DNA of 52,096 nucleotides from VBAS01 sp964581455 (GTDB lineage: Bacteria; Bacteroidota; Bacteroidia; Chitinophagales; Chitinophagaceae), in contig CAZOOT010000008.1 in assembly GCA_964581455.1 (NCBI GenBank), positions 1-52,096 of the forward strand, read 5' to 3'. Of the stretch, positions 26,769-33,405 are shown one piece after another. Below the pieces are notes generated by a model that was given only the letters and a program-made list of their open reading frames with translations, was not told the DNA's origin and ran no database searches. How positions within the stretch are numbered: the stretch's first letter is position 1; each line of letters begins with the position of its first letter. A program made the translations under genes and the position numbers.

Positions 26769-27176
26769 TTAATGAAAAACTTTTTGATCCAGGTTTTTTG
26801 CCTCTGCTATTAATGCAGCTAAGGTATCAACAGATGGTACTTTTCCAGCTAACCCAAATTCATTATTCACTTCAATCATTTTTGCATTCAGATTTTCCGG
26901 ATTACGTAATGCAAGTTCCTTTACAGTATCTACACCAGAAGCTTCCAACAATTCGGAAAACTGTCCGGCAATACCATTTATTCTCATCAGGTCAGCATGA
27001 TTTACCCATGTAAGTATCAGCGATTCGGGGATCTCTGCTTTTTCTGCCAACTGCTTCCTGCCGGATTTTGTACCAGCTTTATTTAGCAAATCGTCCGTTG
27101 TTTTAATCTCCAGTTCAGCCAGCCTTTCCCCATATGTAATACCAATGCCTTCAATTTCCTTTACATCATAGTGCAT
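26769..27176 (-). CDS. DUF4332 helix-hairpin-helix protein
   Basis: A 135-residue soluble protein made of two helix-hairpin-helix-like units: IEGIGITYGERLAELEIKTT near 8-27 and RINGIAGQFSELLEASGVDT near 65-84. This matches the DUF4332 family, whose members resemble DNA-binding HhH modules but have no settled role. It stands alone: 237 bases of sequence without visible signals lie between it and the L,D-transpeptidase start region, and a terminator of the next operon lies upstream. Confidence 0.85.
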   Translation of the reverse strand: MHYDVKEIEGIGITYGERLAELEIKTTDDLLNKAGTKSGRKQLAEKAEIPESLILTWVNHADLMRINGIAGQFSELLEASGVDTVKELALRNPENLNAKMIEVNNEFGLAGKVPSVDTLAALIAEAKNLDQKVFH

Positions 27177-27242
27177 AATCTTATTTTTTGCGATTGATTT
27201 AAAGTTAAGGGATTATAAATTTAAAAATGCTGATTAAAATAA

Positions 27243-27273
27243 AAAACCGTCTTATAAAATACAAGACGGTTTT
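27243..27273 (-). terminator. Terminator of the sigma/anti-sigma/barrel operon
   Basis: Perfect 11-base stem AAAACCGTCTT / AAGACGGTTTT with a 9-base loop, 17 bases past the stop codon of the barrel gene. A-rich and T-rich flanks make it usable in both directions. Confidence 0.9.
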
Positions 27274-27290
27274 TTCAAAAAAAGTAAGGG

Positions 27291-28118
27291 TTACCAATTG
27301 CTTAATCTGAATCCGACAGTATAAGGAGTATGTTCAAGCCCTTTATCCCACATATTATCCAAAGCATAGCTTCCGTAAAGTTTTACCGGGCCCAATAAAA
27401 GCTCTCCGACATAGGATAGTTTCCAGCGTTTCAAATCAAAATCATTTCTGAGTTTGGTTTTGTCGTCGTTCAATTTTATTTTTTGTCTTGAAGAATATAA
27501 AAAACCAGCACTCATCCCGCCACTGATACCAAAACCACTTTTCCGGCCCGGGGTAAAATTAAAATTCAGCATCATCGGAACAGTCAGATAATCTGCTGCC
27601 AGCTTATTCTTTTTTGCATCTTTTAGATTTGCATCTTGTACAATCTTGGTAGGATTTTTTTGAAACCGAATGCTTTCATCATCAAACCTGTAATTATTTA
27701 ATTCCAGCCCCATACCATATTTAAGGTTTACAACATGGCTGACGATATTAATTCTTTGCATAAAAAACCAAACATTCACATTCCTGGATTTTCCGGAACG
27801 AAGGTCAAACCAATCCTCTGTACTGCCGGGAGCAAAACCCTGGGCTTCAGCCGAAGAATAATTTGTATTGTCGCTGAGCCCTGCATATCCCAGATCCACG
27901 ATCCACCAGTTGGTGCTTATGTTTTCATTATTCTTTTTTCTATAGGCTATCTTGACATCAGTACTTTTAGAATGAGTTTCATTGTCTTTCTCTCCGGCTT
28001 TTTTAATGATGGTAATACCGCCGATCCGGATAGTATCATTTTTTTCTGTTTTTTCTTCTTGTGAAAAACCGGTTGCAAACAAACAAGCTGCCAGGCACAA
28101 TAGTAGAATCCTTTTCAT
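27291..28118 (-). CDS. Outer-membrane beta-barrel protein
   Basis: A 275-residue exported protein with a clear signal peptide (MKRILLLCLAACLFATGFSQ). The mature part begins with a polar stretch and a strand IRIGGITIIKK, then alternating aromatic strands and turns (WWIVDLGYAGL, VVNLKYGMGLELNNY, GFGISGGMSAGFLY, VKLYGSYALD) and ends in a C-terminal strand YTVGFRLSNW with a terminal Trp, as expected for a small PorT-like outer-membrane barrel. It is the last gene of the ECF sigma operon, 27 bases after the anti-sigma gene, so it is likely a target or sensor partner of that system. Function unknown. Confidence 0.85.
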   Translation of the reverse strand: MKRILLLCLAACLFATGFSQEEKTEKNDTIRIGGITIIKKAGEKDNETHSKSTDVKIAYRKKNNENISTNWWIVDLGYAGLSDNTNYSSAEAQGFAPGSTEDWFDLRSGKSRNVNVWFFMQRINIVSHVVNLKYGMGLELNNYRFDDESIRFQKNPTKIVQDANLKDAKKNKLAADYLTVPMMLNFNFTPGRKSGFGISGGMSAGFLYSSRQKIKLNDDKTKLRNDFDLKRWKLSYVGELLLGPVKLYGSYALDNMWDKGLEHTPYTVGFRLSNW

Positions 28119-28145
28119 GCTTAATCTTTTTTCTATTTTAATAAT

Positions 28146-29213
28146 TTATTTTAATGATACTGCAAAAACACCCACCAGCAATTTGTTGTCATCTGTAGTA
28201 GCATGAATATTGGTCCGGCGTTCAAAAACTCTTGTCGCTTTCCGCAACAATCCTTTTAACCCGCCTTTGTCAACATCCTCACCGGGATCTTCCTGAGCAT
28301 CATATATAGCATACGAAGGAGAAGGTCTTTCTGTTACAATTGTATTTTCAAAAAGTTTATTAACAGGTTTCTGATTTGCGGTTTCAATAGCTTTATTATC
28401 CATGTTAATGCTTTCAGGAAAAGAGAGGTCAGTTGATTGTTTAACAATCAGTGAAGGATCAGCTGATGATTTTTCTTTTGGTAAATTATTTTTATTCTCT
28501 GTGTTTGTAACAACAGAATTTTTTGCAATCAGATTTTCAGATGCTGATTTTTGAATATCCTTTTTTAAATTGTTGTTAACGATTGCAGGTTCTGTTTTTT
28601 TAATGTCAACTGCTGGTTCTTGGTTATTTGTAAGCGGTGTGTTGGGCTGGATGATTGGAGTTTGTTCAGCTGAAACAAGTTCAACATTACCTCCATTTGA
28701 ATCTGTATTGATTACACTGATCGTTACCAATCCTGCAACCAGGATCAGGGCAGCTGCTACAGCAACTCTCATCCAGGAAATATTTACAATCTTCACTTTT
28801 TCTGTCTTCTTATACAGAGTGGATTTGTCAGGAAAGACAATTGCCGAATCGGGTTGCAGCTTTGTTTTCTTTAAAAGATTTAACTCCTGCTGAATTAATG
28901 TATGTTTTGCTGCAAATTGTTCTACAGCATTCTTTTGATTTTCATTTAACTCATTGTCGATATAGGAAAGTAATTGTTCGGGGTAACTTGAAAAATCTAT
29001 TGAAGAATTTTCATTGATCAGCAAGATGTCTTTTTCTGAAAAAGTCAAATTATTTTCCGGAGTAAACCTTGTTTCACCAAAAAGATGAAATTCTTCCCGG
29101 AGCTCTTTATTTGTCTCCACAAAATATTCAACCATTTTCATCTGATCAGCACTGAGTTCTTTGTCCCAGTAAAGGATAAAAAACTCTTCATAATTATGGC
29201 GGTTGATGTTCAT
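28146..29213 (-). CDS. Membrane anti-sigma-like protein with duplicated N-terminal module
   Basis: A 355-residue protein. The cytosolic part holds two copies of an anti-sigma-like helical unit: residues about 8-66 (EEFFILYWDKELSADQ ... NLTFSEKDILL) and 78-136 (EQLLSYIDNELNENQ ... AIVFPDKSTLY). Both end in the same pattern, an acid/hydrophobic run then FxxKxxLL/Y. One membrane helix follows (MRVAVAAALILVAGLVTISV), then a long polar region rich in Asn, Thr, Lys and Pro outside the membrane, and a short ordered tail. The gene starts 16 bases after the ECF sigma gene, the standard sigma/anti-sigma arrangement. It should hold the sigma factor inactive until an envelope signal arrives. No zinc motif is seen. 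Confidence 0.85.
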   Translation of the reverse strand: MNINRHNYEEFFILYWDKELSADQMKMVEYFVETNKELREEFHLFGETRFTPENNLTFSEKDILLINENSSIDFSSYPEQLLSYIDNELNENQKNAVEQFAAKHTLIQQELNLLKKTKLQPDSAIVFPDKSTLYKKTEKVKIVNISWMRVAVAAALILVAGLVTISVINTDSNGGNVELVSAEQTPIIQPNTPLTNNQEPAVDIKKTEPAIVNNNLKKDIQKSASENLIAKNSVVTNTENKNNLPKEKSSADPSLIVKQSTDLSFPESINMDNKAIETANQKPVNKLFENTIVTERPSPSYAIYDAQEDPGEDVDKGGLKGLLRKATRVFERRTNIHATTDDNKLLVGVFAVSLK

Positions 29214-29229
29214 CTTTAAAATTTTTTAA

Positions 29230-29715
29230 TCAAATCACATTTTCAATTTTCACCAGGTAATTTTTTAGCAGGACCCTTGCCCGATGCAAATACACTTTCA
29301 CCTGGCTTTCACTCAGGTTTGTAATCTGCCCAATCTCATGGTAACTATACCCTTCATAATCTTTTAAAAGAACTAAGGTTCTTTGCGTTTCGCTTAAACG
29401 GGCCAATGCTTCATCTAAAATTTTTTTCAAATTGTTAGCTGGCTTATTCTCCACTTTGTATCCTTCATTAAAATCATCTTTCAATTGTATCCTCTTTACC
29501 TTTCTGATATGGTCAATCATCTGGCGATAGGCAACTGTAAAGAGATATGACTTGCATTTCGCTGCATCAACCTCCTCTCTGTGTATCCACATTTTTTCAA
29601 ATGTGGTTTGAACTACGTCCCGGGCATCTTCCTCATGCCTGAGATTTTTCAGGATAAAGCGATACACATTGTCTGCGTATGCTGTTACACAATCATTGTA
29701 ATCCTTTTCAGTCAT
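29230..29715 (-). CDS. ECF-type RNA polymerase sigma factor
   Basis: A 161-residue sigma factor with two regions. Sigma-2 occupies about 1-75 (YADNVYRFILKNLRHEEDARDVVQ, then FTVAYRQMIDHIRKVKR) and sigma-4 occupies about 95-155 (LSETQRTLVLLKDYEGYSYH followed by an EIGQITNLSESQVKVYLHRAR helix-turn-helix). It has no region 1 or 3, as in ECF factors. It heads a three-gene operon with its anti-sigma protein and a barrel. The promoter region holds a -7 box inside a 7-base inverted repeat, so expression is probably controlled by a DNA-binding regulator. Confidence 0.95.
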   Translation of the reverse strand: MTEKDYNDCVTAYADNVYRFILKNLRHEEDARDVVQTTFEKMWIHREEVDAAKCKSYLFTVAYRQMIDHIRKVKRIQLKDDFNEGYKVENKPANNLKKILDEALARLSETQRTLVLLKDYEGYSYHEIGQITNLSESQVKVYLHRARVLLKNYLVKIENVI

Positions 29716-29729
29716 AATCAGTTGGATAG

Positions 29730-29756
29730 ACAGTCAAAGTTATTCAACCTGACTGT
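29730..29756. promoter_or_regulatory. Inverted repeat (operator candidate) at the sigma operon promoter
   Basis: ACAGTCA-N13-TGACTGT is a perfect 7-base dyad with half-site centres 20 bases apart, about two helical turns. It encloses the predicted -7 box of the sigma operon and ends 15 bases upstream of the sigma start codon. This fits an operator for a dimeric repressor, or a stem in the leader RNA. Confidence 0.5.
29735..29742 (-). promoter_or_regulatory. -7 promoter box of the sigma/anti-sigma operon
   Basis: On the minus strand the sequence reads TAACTTTG, a full match to TAnnTTTG, about 20 bases before the sigma start codon. A weak TTTA stands at the -33 position. Confidence 0.5.
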
Positions 29757-29816
29757 ATGTAAAGTAATACGGTTGAAGGATTTAATAGTTACAATAAAAA
29801 CCCAATTATTTTGAGA

Positions 29817-30059
29817 TTAATTAGCTATTTCAAAAGATGAAAAAAACTGGCTGGAAAGGGTTTCCCATATCATTTCACCAGAAGCTGAGGAGGGTTTAAC
29901 ACTTTTACTGGAACATTCTTCAAGAGATTCAACATTTTGGTTTTTTTTCAACTCGGACCTGGATGATGTCCATAAAACCATGAAACTGCCCGCAATAAGC
30001 AGAAGAATCAGTGCTGCTCTAAGTAGGTATTTTCTTTGCATGGTTGTTAATTTTACCAT
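29817..30059 (-). CDS. Small single-helix membrane protein
   Basis: An 80-residue protein, or 74 from the second ATG at 30041 (MQRKYLLRAALILL). It has a basic N-terminus, one membrane helix (about 12-30, LRAALILLLIAGSFMVLW), and a short outer part with one Cys (LEECSSKSV) and a conserved-looking tail GEMIWETLSSQFFSSF. No known family is recognised. It has its own promoter with good -33 and -7 boxes and a small hairpin (CGAAG-TTATT-CTTCG, 30064-30078) in the leader, which supports it as a real gene. It is divergent from kbl. Confidence 0.72.
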   Translation of the reverse strand: MVKLTTMQRKYLLRAALILLLIAGSFMVLWTSSRSELKKNQNVESLEECSSKSVKPSSASGEMIWETLSSQFFSSFEIAN

Positions 30060-30089
30060 TTGACGAAGTTATTCTTCGAAATGTTACAA

Positions 30090-30119
30090 CAAATTTAAAT
30101 TATTCTTTCCCCGGAACAA
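30090..30119 (-). promoter_or_regulatory. Promoter of the small membrane protein gene
   Basis: On the minus strand TTG, 19 bases, then TAAATTTG: a near-ideal Bacteroidota -33/-7 promoter. The start codon at 30059 follows the -7 box by 30 bases. Confidence 0.65.
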
Positions 30120-30212
30120 TAGTTCAAATGACGAATAGCTGCATTTTGTCGGTGAATTGCAGAAAATAAGGGTTGAAATGAAACCGGGAGTTAGTCCTGT
30201 GCAGCTCTTATT

Positions 30213-30220
30213 TATATTTG
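30213..30220 (+). promoter_or_regulatory. -7 promoter box of kbl
   Basis: TATATTTG matches TAnnTTTG and ends 19 bases before the kbl start codon. A TTAG at about the right spacing may serve as a weak -33 box. Confidence 0.5.
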
Positions 30221-30239
30221 CCTGCAAATAGTATTAATT

Positions 30240-31427
30240 ATGAATGAAAGTTTTGTAAAAAGAATAGCAAAGGAAGTAGAAGAGATAGCTGCATCAGGAT
30301 TATATAAATCAGAAAGAGTGATCAATAGCTCACAGGGTTCTGAAATAACTGTAAACGGGGAAACTGTATTAAATTTTTGTGCCAATAATTATTTGGGCCT
30401 TTCATCACACCCAAAAGTTATAGAAGCTGCGCACAAGGCTATTGATACACATGGCTATGGACTGAGCAGTGTAAGGTTTATTTGCGGTACCCAGGATATT
30501 CATAAGACCCTTGAAAAAAAGTTATCTGATTTTTTAGGAACCGAAGACTCTATTTTATACGCAGCCGCTTTTGATGCAAATGGAGGCGTATTTGAGCCAT
30601 TGTTTGGAGAAGAAGATGCAATTATTTCCGATACATTAAATCATGCCAGTATCATTGACGGAGTTCGGCTTTGTAAAGCCAAACGATTCAGGTACGAACA
30701 TAACAATATGGATGATCTGGAAGCAAAGTTGAAAGAGGCCTCTGGTAGCCGGAACAGGATCATAGTTACCGATGGAAGTTTCAGTATGGATGGTACTATT
30801 GCGCAACTTGATAAGATCTGTAACCTGGCTGATCAATATGATGCTGTAGTAATGATCGATGAATGTCATTCCTCGGGGTTTTTAGGTAAAACCGGAAGAG
30901 GTACGCATGAATACCGTGGTGTAATGGGGAAAATTGATATTATAACCGGAACACTTGGAAAAGCGCTAGGTGGTGCAAGCGGAGGATTTACAAGTGGCAG
31001 AAAAGAAGTGATCGATATGCTTCGCCAAAAGTCAAGACCTTATTTATTCAGCAACAGTTTAGCCCCATCAATTACGGGTGCTTCCATTGCAGTTTTAGAC
31101 ATGCTTACTGAAACTACCGAACTCAGGGATAAGCTGGAGTATAATACAAGATATTTCAGAACAAAAATGACAGAGGCGGGGTTTAGCATAAAATCCGGAG
31201 ACCATCCAATTGTTCCCATCATGCTGTATGATGCCGTCCTTGCTCAAAATGTCGCATCAAAACTTTTGGAAGAAGGTATTTATGTAATTGGGTTTTTCTT
31301 CCCGGTAGTTCCAAAGGGACAGGCAAGAATCAGGGTACAGTTAAGCGCTGGGCATGAACAGCATCATCTGGATAAAGCAATTGCTGCATTCACGAAAGTG
31401 GGAAAAGAAACAGGAGTGATAAAATAG
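30240..31427 (+). CDS. kbl: Glycine C-acetyltransferase (2-amino-3-ketobutyrate CoA ligase)
   Basis: A 395-residue PLP enzyme of the alpha-oxoamine synthase family, which cleaves 2-amino-3-ketobutyrate with CoA to glycine and acetyl-CoA in threonine breakdown. It shows NFCANNYLGLSSHPKVIEAA near the N-terminus, SVRFICGTQDIHKTLE, SFSMDGTIAQLDKICNLAD, VMIDECHSSGFLGKTGRG, and the PLP Lys241 in GTLGKALGGASGG. These match Kbl better than the related KBL/AONS/SPT enzymes, although that family is closely related. No threonine dehydrogenase gene is next to it. It is read from its own promoter. Confidence 0.93.
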   Translation: MNESFVKRIAKEVEEIAASGLYKSERVINSSQGSEITVNGETVLNFCANNYLGLSSHPKVIEAAHKAIDTHGYGLSSVRFICGTQDIHKTLEKKLSDFLGTEDSILYAAAFDANGGVFEPLFGEEDAIISDTLNHASIIDGVRLCKAKRFRYEHNNMDDLEAKLKEASGSRNRIIVTDGSFSMDGTIAQLDKICNLADQYDAVVMIDECHSSGFLGKTGRGTHEYRGVMGKIDIITGTLGKALGGASGGFTSGRKEVIDMLRQKSRPYLFSNSLAPSITGASIAVLDMLTETTELRDKLEYNTRYFRTKMTEAGFSIKSGDHPIVPIMLYDAVLAQNVASKLLEEGIYVIGFFFPVVPKGQARIRVQLSAGHEQHHLDKAIAAFTKVGKETGVIK

Positions 31428-31439
31428 CATCCGAAAAAG

Positions 31440-31470
31440 AAAGCTATCTCAGATAAAAGGAGATAGCTTT
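31440..31470 (+). terminator. Terminator hairpin after kbl
   Basis: Perfect stem AAAGCTATCTC / GAGATAGCTTT with a 9-base loop, 12 bases past kbl and just before the end of the convergent lipoprotein gene. It lacks a long T tract. Confidence 0.7.
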
Positions 31471-31496
31471 CCGTACCAACAGCTATGAAAAACTGT

Positions 31497-32096
31497 TTAC
31501 TTCAGGTTTAAATTTTTTGAGACTTGTTTTAAATCGCTAATCCCGATGTTTTCACCTTCCAGGTTTACAAGAAACCGTTCATTGGTAAAATAAGTTAATT
31601 CGTAGCGGTTATTGTTCTTGTCAAATTTTTCAATTGCCTTGTCTCCGTTAAGGTCAATAGTTTTCTGGTAGCCATTATCATTTTCTTCTTCAAAATTCCA
31701 CAACCCAAAAAACCGCATGGAATACATATTGGCACCCATTTCACCGGCACAATCCAATATTTCTACATTCAATTCTTTTCCGTCTTCATTTTTATAATGG
31801 GCATTGCAGGTAGCAACACCCATTGCATTTGTTGTATTAAAACTGCTTCTTTTCATTCCCATGAACTCTTCCGGTATCAGGGCTTTTAATTGTTCCATGG
31901 TAAGCGGAGAAAGTTTTTTTAATTCTTCTGCTTTGCCCTGGCTTAATTCTATGGATTTTGCCATGTCTTTTGCACCTGATAGATCAATTGTTGCTTTATT
32001 ACCTTCGGCATCTTTTATAGTGATCTTGTCTTTATTACTATTGCAGGAAATGCTGAATAAACCGGCTGCAATGAAGAATGTCAGAAAAAATTTCAT
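31497..32096 (-). CDS. Lipoprotein of unknown function
   Basis: A 199-residue lipoprotein with lipobox SISC and Cys18. The mature part starts with a strand region KITIKDAEGNKATIDLSG, then a helix, then the conserved-looking LKALIPEEFMGMKRSSFNTT and a C-terminal domain of alternating strands. Two further cysteines (about 96 and 115) could form a disulfide outside the cytosol. I do not recognise a named domain. It is convergent with kbl and divergent from the tiny lipoprotein gene. Confidence 0.85.
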   Translation of the reverse strand: MKFFLTFFIAAGLFSISCNSNKDKITIKDAEGNKATIDLSGAKDMAKSIELSQGKAEELKKLSPLTMEQLKALIPEEFMGMKRSSFNTTNAMGVATCNAHYKNEDGKELNVEILDCAGEMGANMYSMRFFGLWNFEEENDNGYQKTIDLNGDKAIEKFDKNNNRYELTYFTNERFLVNLEGENIGISDLKQVSKNLNLK

Positions 32097-32300
32097 AAGC
32101 GTTGTTTAAATGTTAAAAGTATGGTTTGTGATATAGTAGAAACCCGTTTACCCCGTGCTATCTCATATATCCTGTATTAAAGCTAAATAATTTTCGCTTT
32201 ATTTATTATGATTTATTAGGATTGCCTGTTATTTTTGTCTCTCCTCTGAATAACACCATTTTAGCAGACAAACATTAAGCAATTTTTTTAAACCTACCCA

Positions 32301-32308
32301 TAATTTTG
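32301..32308 (+). promoter_or_regulatory. -7 promoter box of the 42-aa lipoprotein gene
   Basis: TAATTTTG is a full match to TAnnTTTG and ends 5 bases before the ATG, giving a very short or absent leader. The -33 region has no good TTG. Confidence 0.4.
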
Positions 32309-32313
32309 CAGGC

Positions 32314-32442
32314 ATGAAGAGATTGAAGTTTATAATTTTTATCGGGGTTTTCATGACATTCGTTTTTTCATCCTGTACCACGATGAAAAGAGATTGTAAT
32401 GGGGTCAGGCATTATAAATTGAAAAACGGTATTTACCTCTGA
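32314..32442 (+). CDS. Very small lipoprotein (42 aa)
   Basis: Read by eye; too short for ordinary gene finding. It has an ATG start, 42 codons and a TGA stop. The N-terminus MKRLKFIIFIGVFMTFVFSS ends in a lipobox with Cys21, an excellent lipoprotein signal. The mature peptide has only 22 residues, with a second cysteine and the ending HYKLKNGIYL. A -7 box lies directly upstream. Function unknown; small outer-membrane lipoproteins of this sort are often missed. The next gene, the class D beta-lactamase, starts 77 bases later on the same strand. Confidence 0.68.
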   Translation: MKRLKFIIFIGVFMTFVFSSCTTMKRDCNGVRHYKLKNGIYL

Positions 32443-32519
32443 CATTATCTGAGAATGTCTTTTTCACCTGTACCTATTAATAAAACTGTGCTACTTAACT
32501 TTACCTGAAATTTTTCCAG

Positions 32520-33329
32520 ATGTTAAAATCAATTGTTGCAATTATATTTATTTTATTGTTCTCTGTCTGTTCTCCTACAAATTTTAAAGAAGACGCTTCT
32601 TTAAAGAAGCATTTTGATGAAAGCAACACACAGGGTTGTTTTGCACTATATAACAACGCAACAAACGAGTTTATTATTTATAATATGAAGCGGTACCGGG
32701 ACAGTAGTTTCCTGCCTGCATCAACTTTTAAAATAGTAAACTCCCTGATTGGTTTGCAGGAAGGAAAAATCGTAAACGACAGTATGATTATTAAATGGGA
32801 CGGAGTTGAAAGAAGTATTAAAAGCTGGAACAAAGACATGAACATGTACGAGGCATTCAGGGTTTCCTCGGTTCCCTATTACCAGGAAGTAGCAAGGATG
32901 ATTGGAAAAGAAAGAATGCAATTCTGGCTGGATAGTATTAGCTATGGTTCAAAAAAAATTACTTCAGCTATTGATTCATTCTGGTTGGATAATTCTTTAA
33001 AAATAACAGCAGATGAAGAACTTGGGTTGGTGAAAAAATTATATTTCAATCAGCTACCTTTTTTCAAAAGCAACCAGGAAACAGTAAAAAGAGCCATGCT
33101 TTTTGAAAACAATGCAAACTACAGGCTTTCATATAAAACAGGATGGGGCAAAACGGAAAAAGGAAATCACCTGGCCTGGATAGTTGGCTGGGTTGAAGAA
33201 AATAACCATCCTTATTTTTTTGTTTTAAACTTTGAGTCAGCAGATCCGGGTGCAGATATACCAGCCATTCGGATCCGTATGCTAAAATCTATACTTAAGC
33301 AACTGGGTTTCCTGGAAGGGAAAATGTAA
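32520..33329 (+). CDS. Class D (OXA-type) beta-lactamase
   Basis: A 269-residue serine beta-lactamase. The signal peptide ends in LFSVC, so Cys17 may be lipidated. All class D landmarks appear at near-standard spacing: S68-T-F-K71 (nucleophile and general base), S116-S-V118, a Y142-G-S144 in place of the usual YGN, FWLDNSLKITADEE as the tryptophan-bearing omega loop, K206-T-G208, and WIVGWVE near 220. It should hydrolyse beta-lactams, or at least bind them. It is chromosomal and lies among housekeeping genes; no mobile element is seen nearby. It could instead be a related penicillin-binding sensor domain, but it has no membrane receptor part. Confidence 0.92.
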   Translation: MLKSIVAIIFILLFSVCSPTNFKEDASLKKHFDESNTQGCFALYNNATNEFIIYNMKRYRDSSFLPASTFKIVNSLIGLQEGKIVNDSMIIKWDGVERSIKSWNKDMNMYEAFRVSSVPYYQEVARMIGKERMQFWLDSISYGSKKITSAIDSFWLDNSLKITADEELGLVKKLYFNQLPFFKSNQETVKRAMLFENNANYRLSYKTGWGKTEKGNHLAWIVGWVEENNHPYFFVLNFESADPGADIPAIRIRMLKSILKQLGFLEGKM

Positions 33330-33405
33330 TCAGATCAAAATAATTTATTCAATCCTTTCCCTGCTTTCTTTATTAGTTTTGCTATAAACGGCTATCATTT
33401 TTCGT

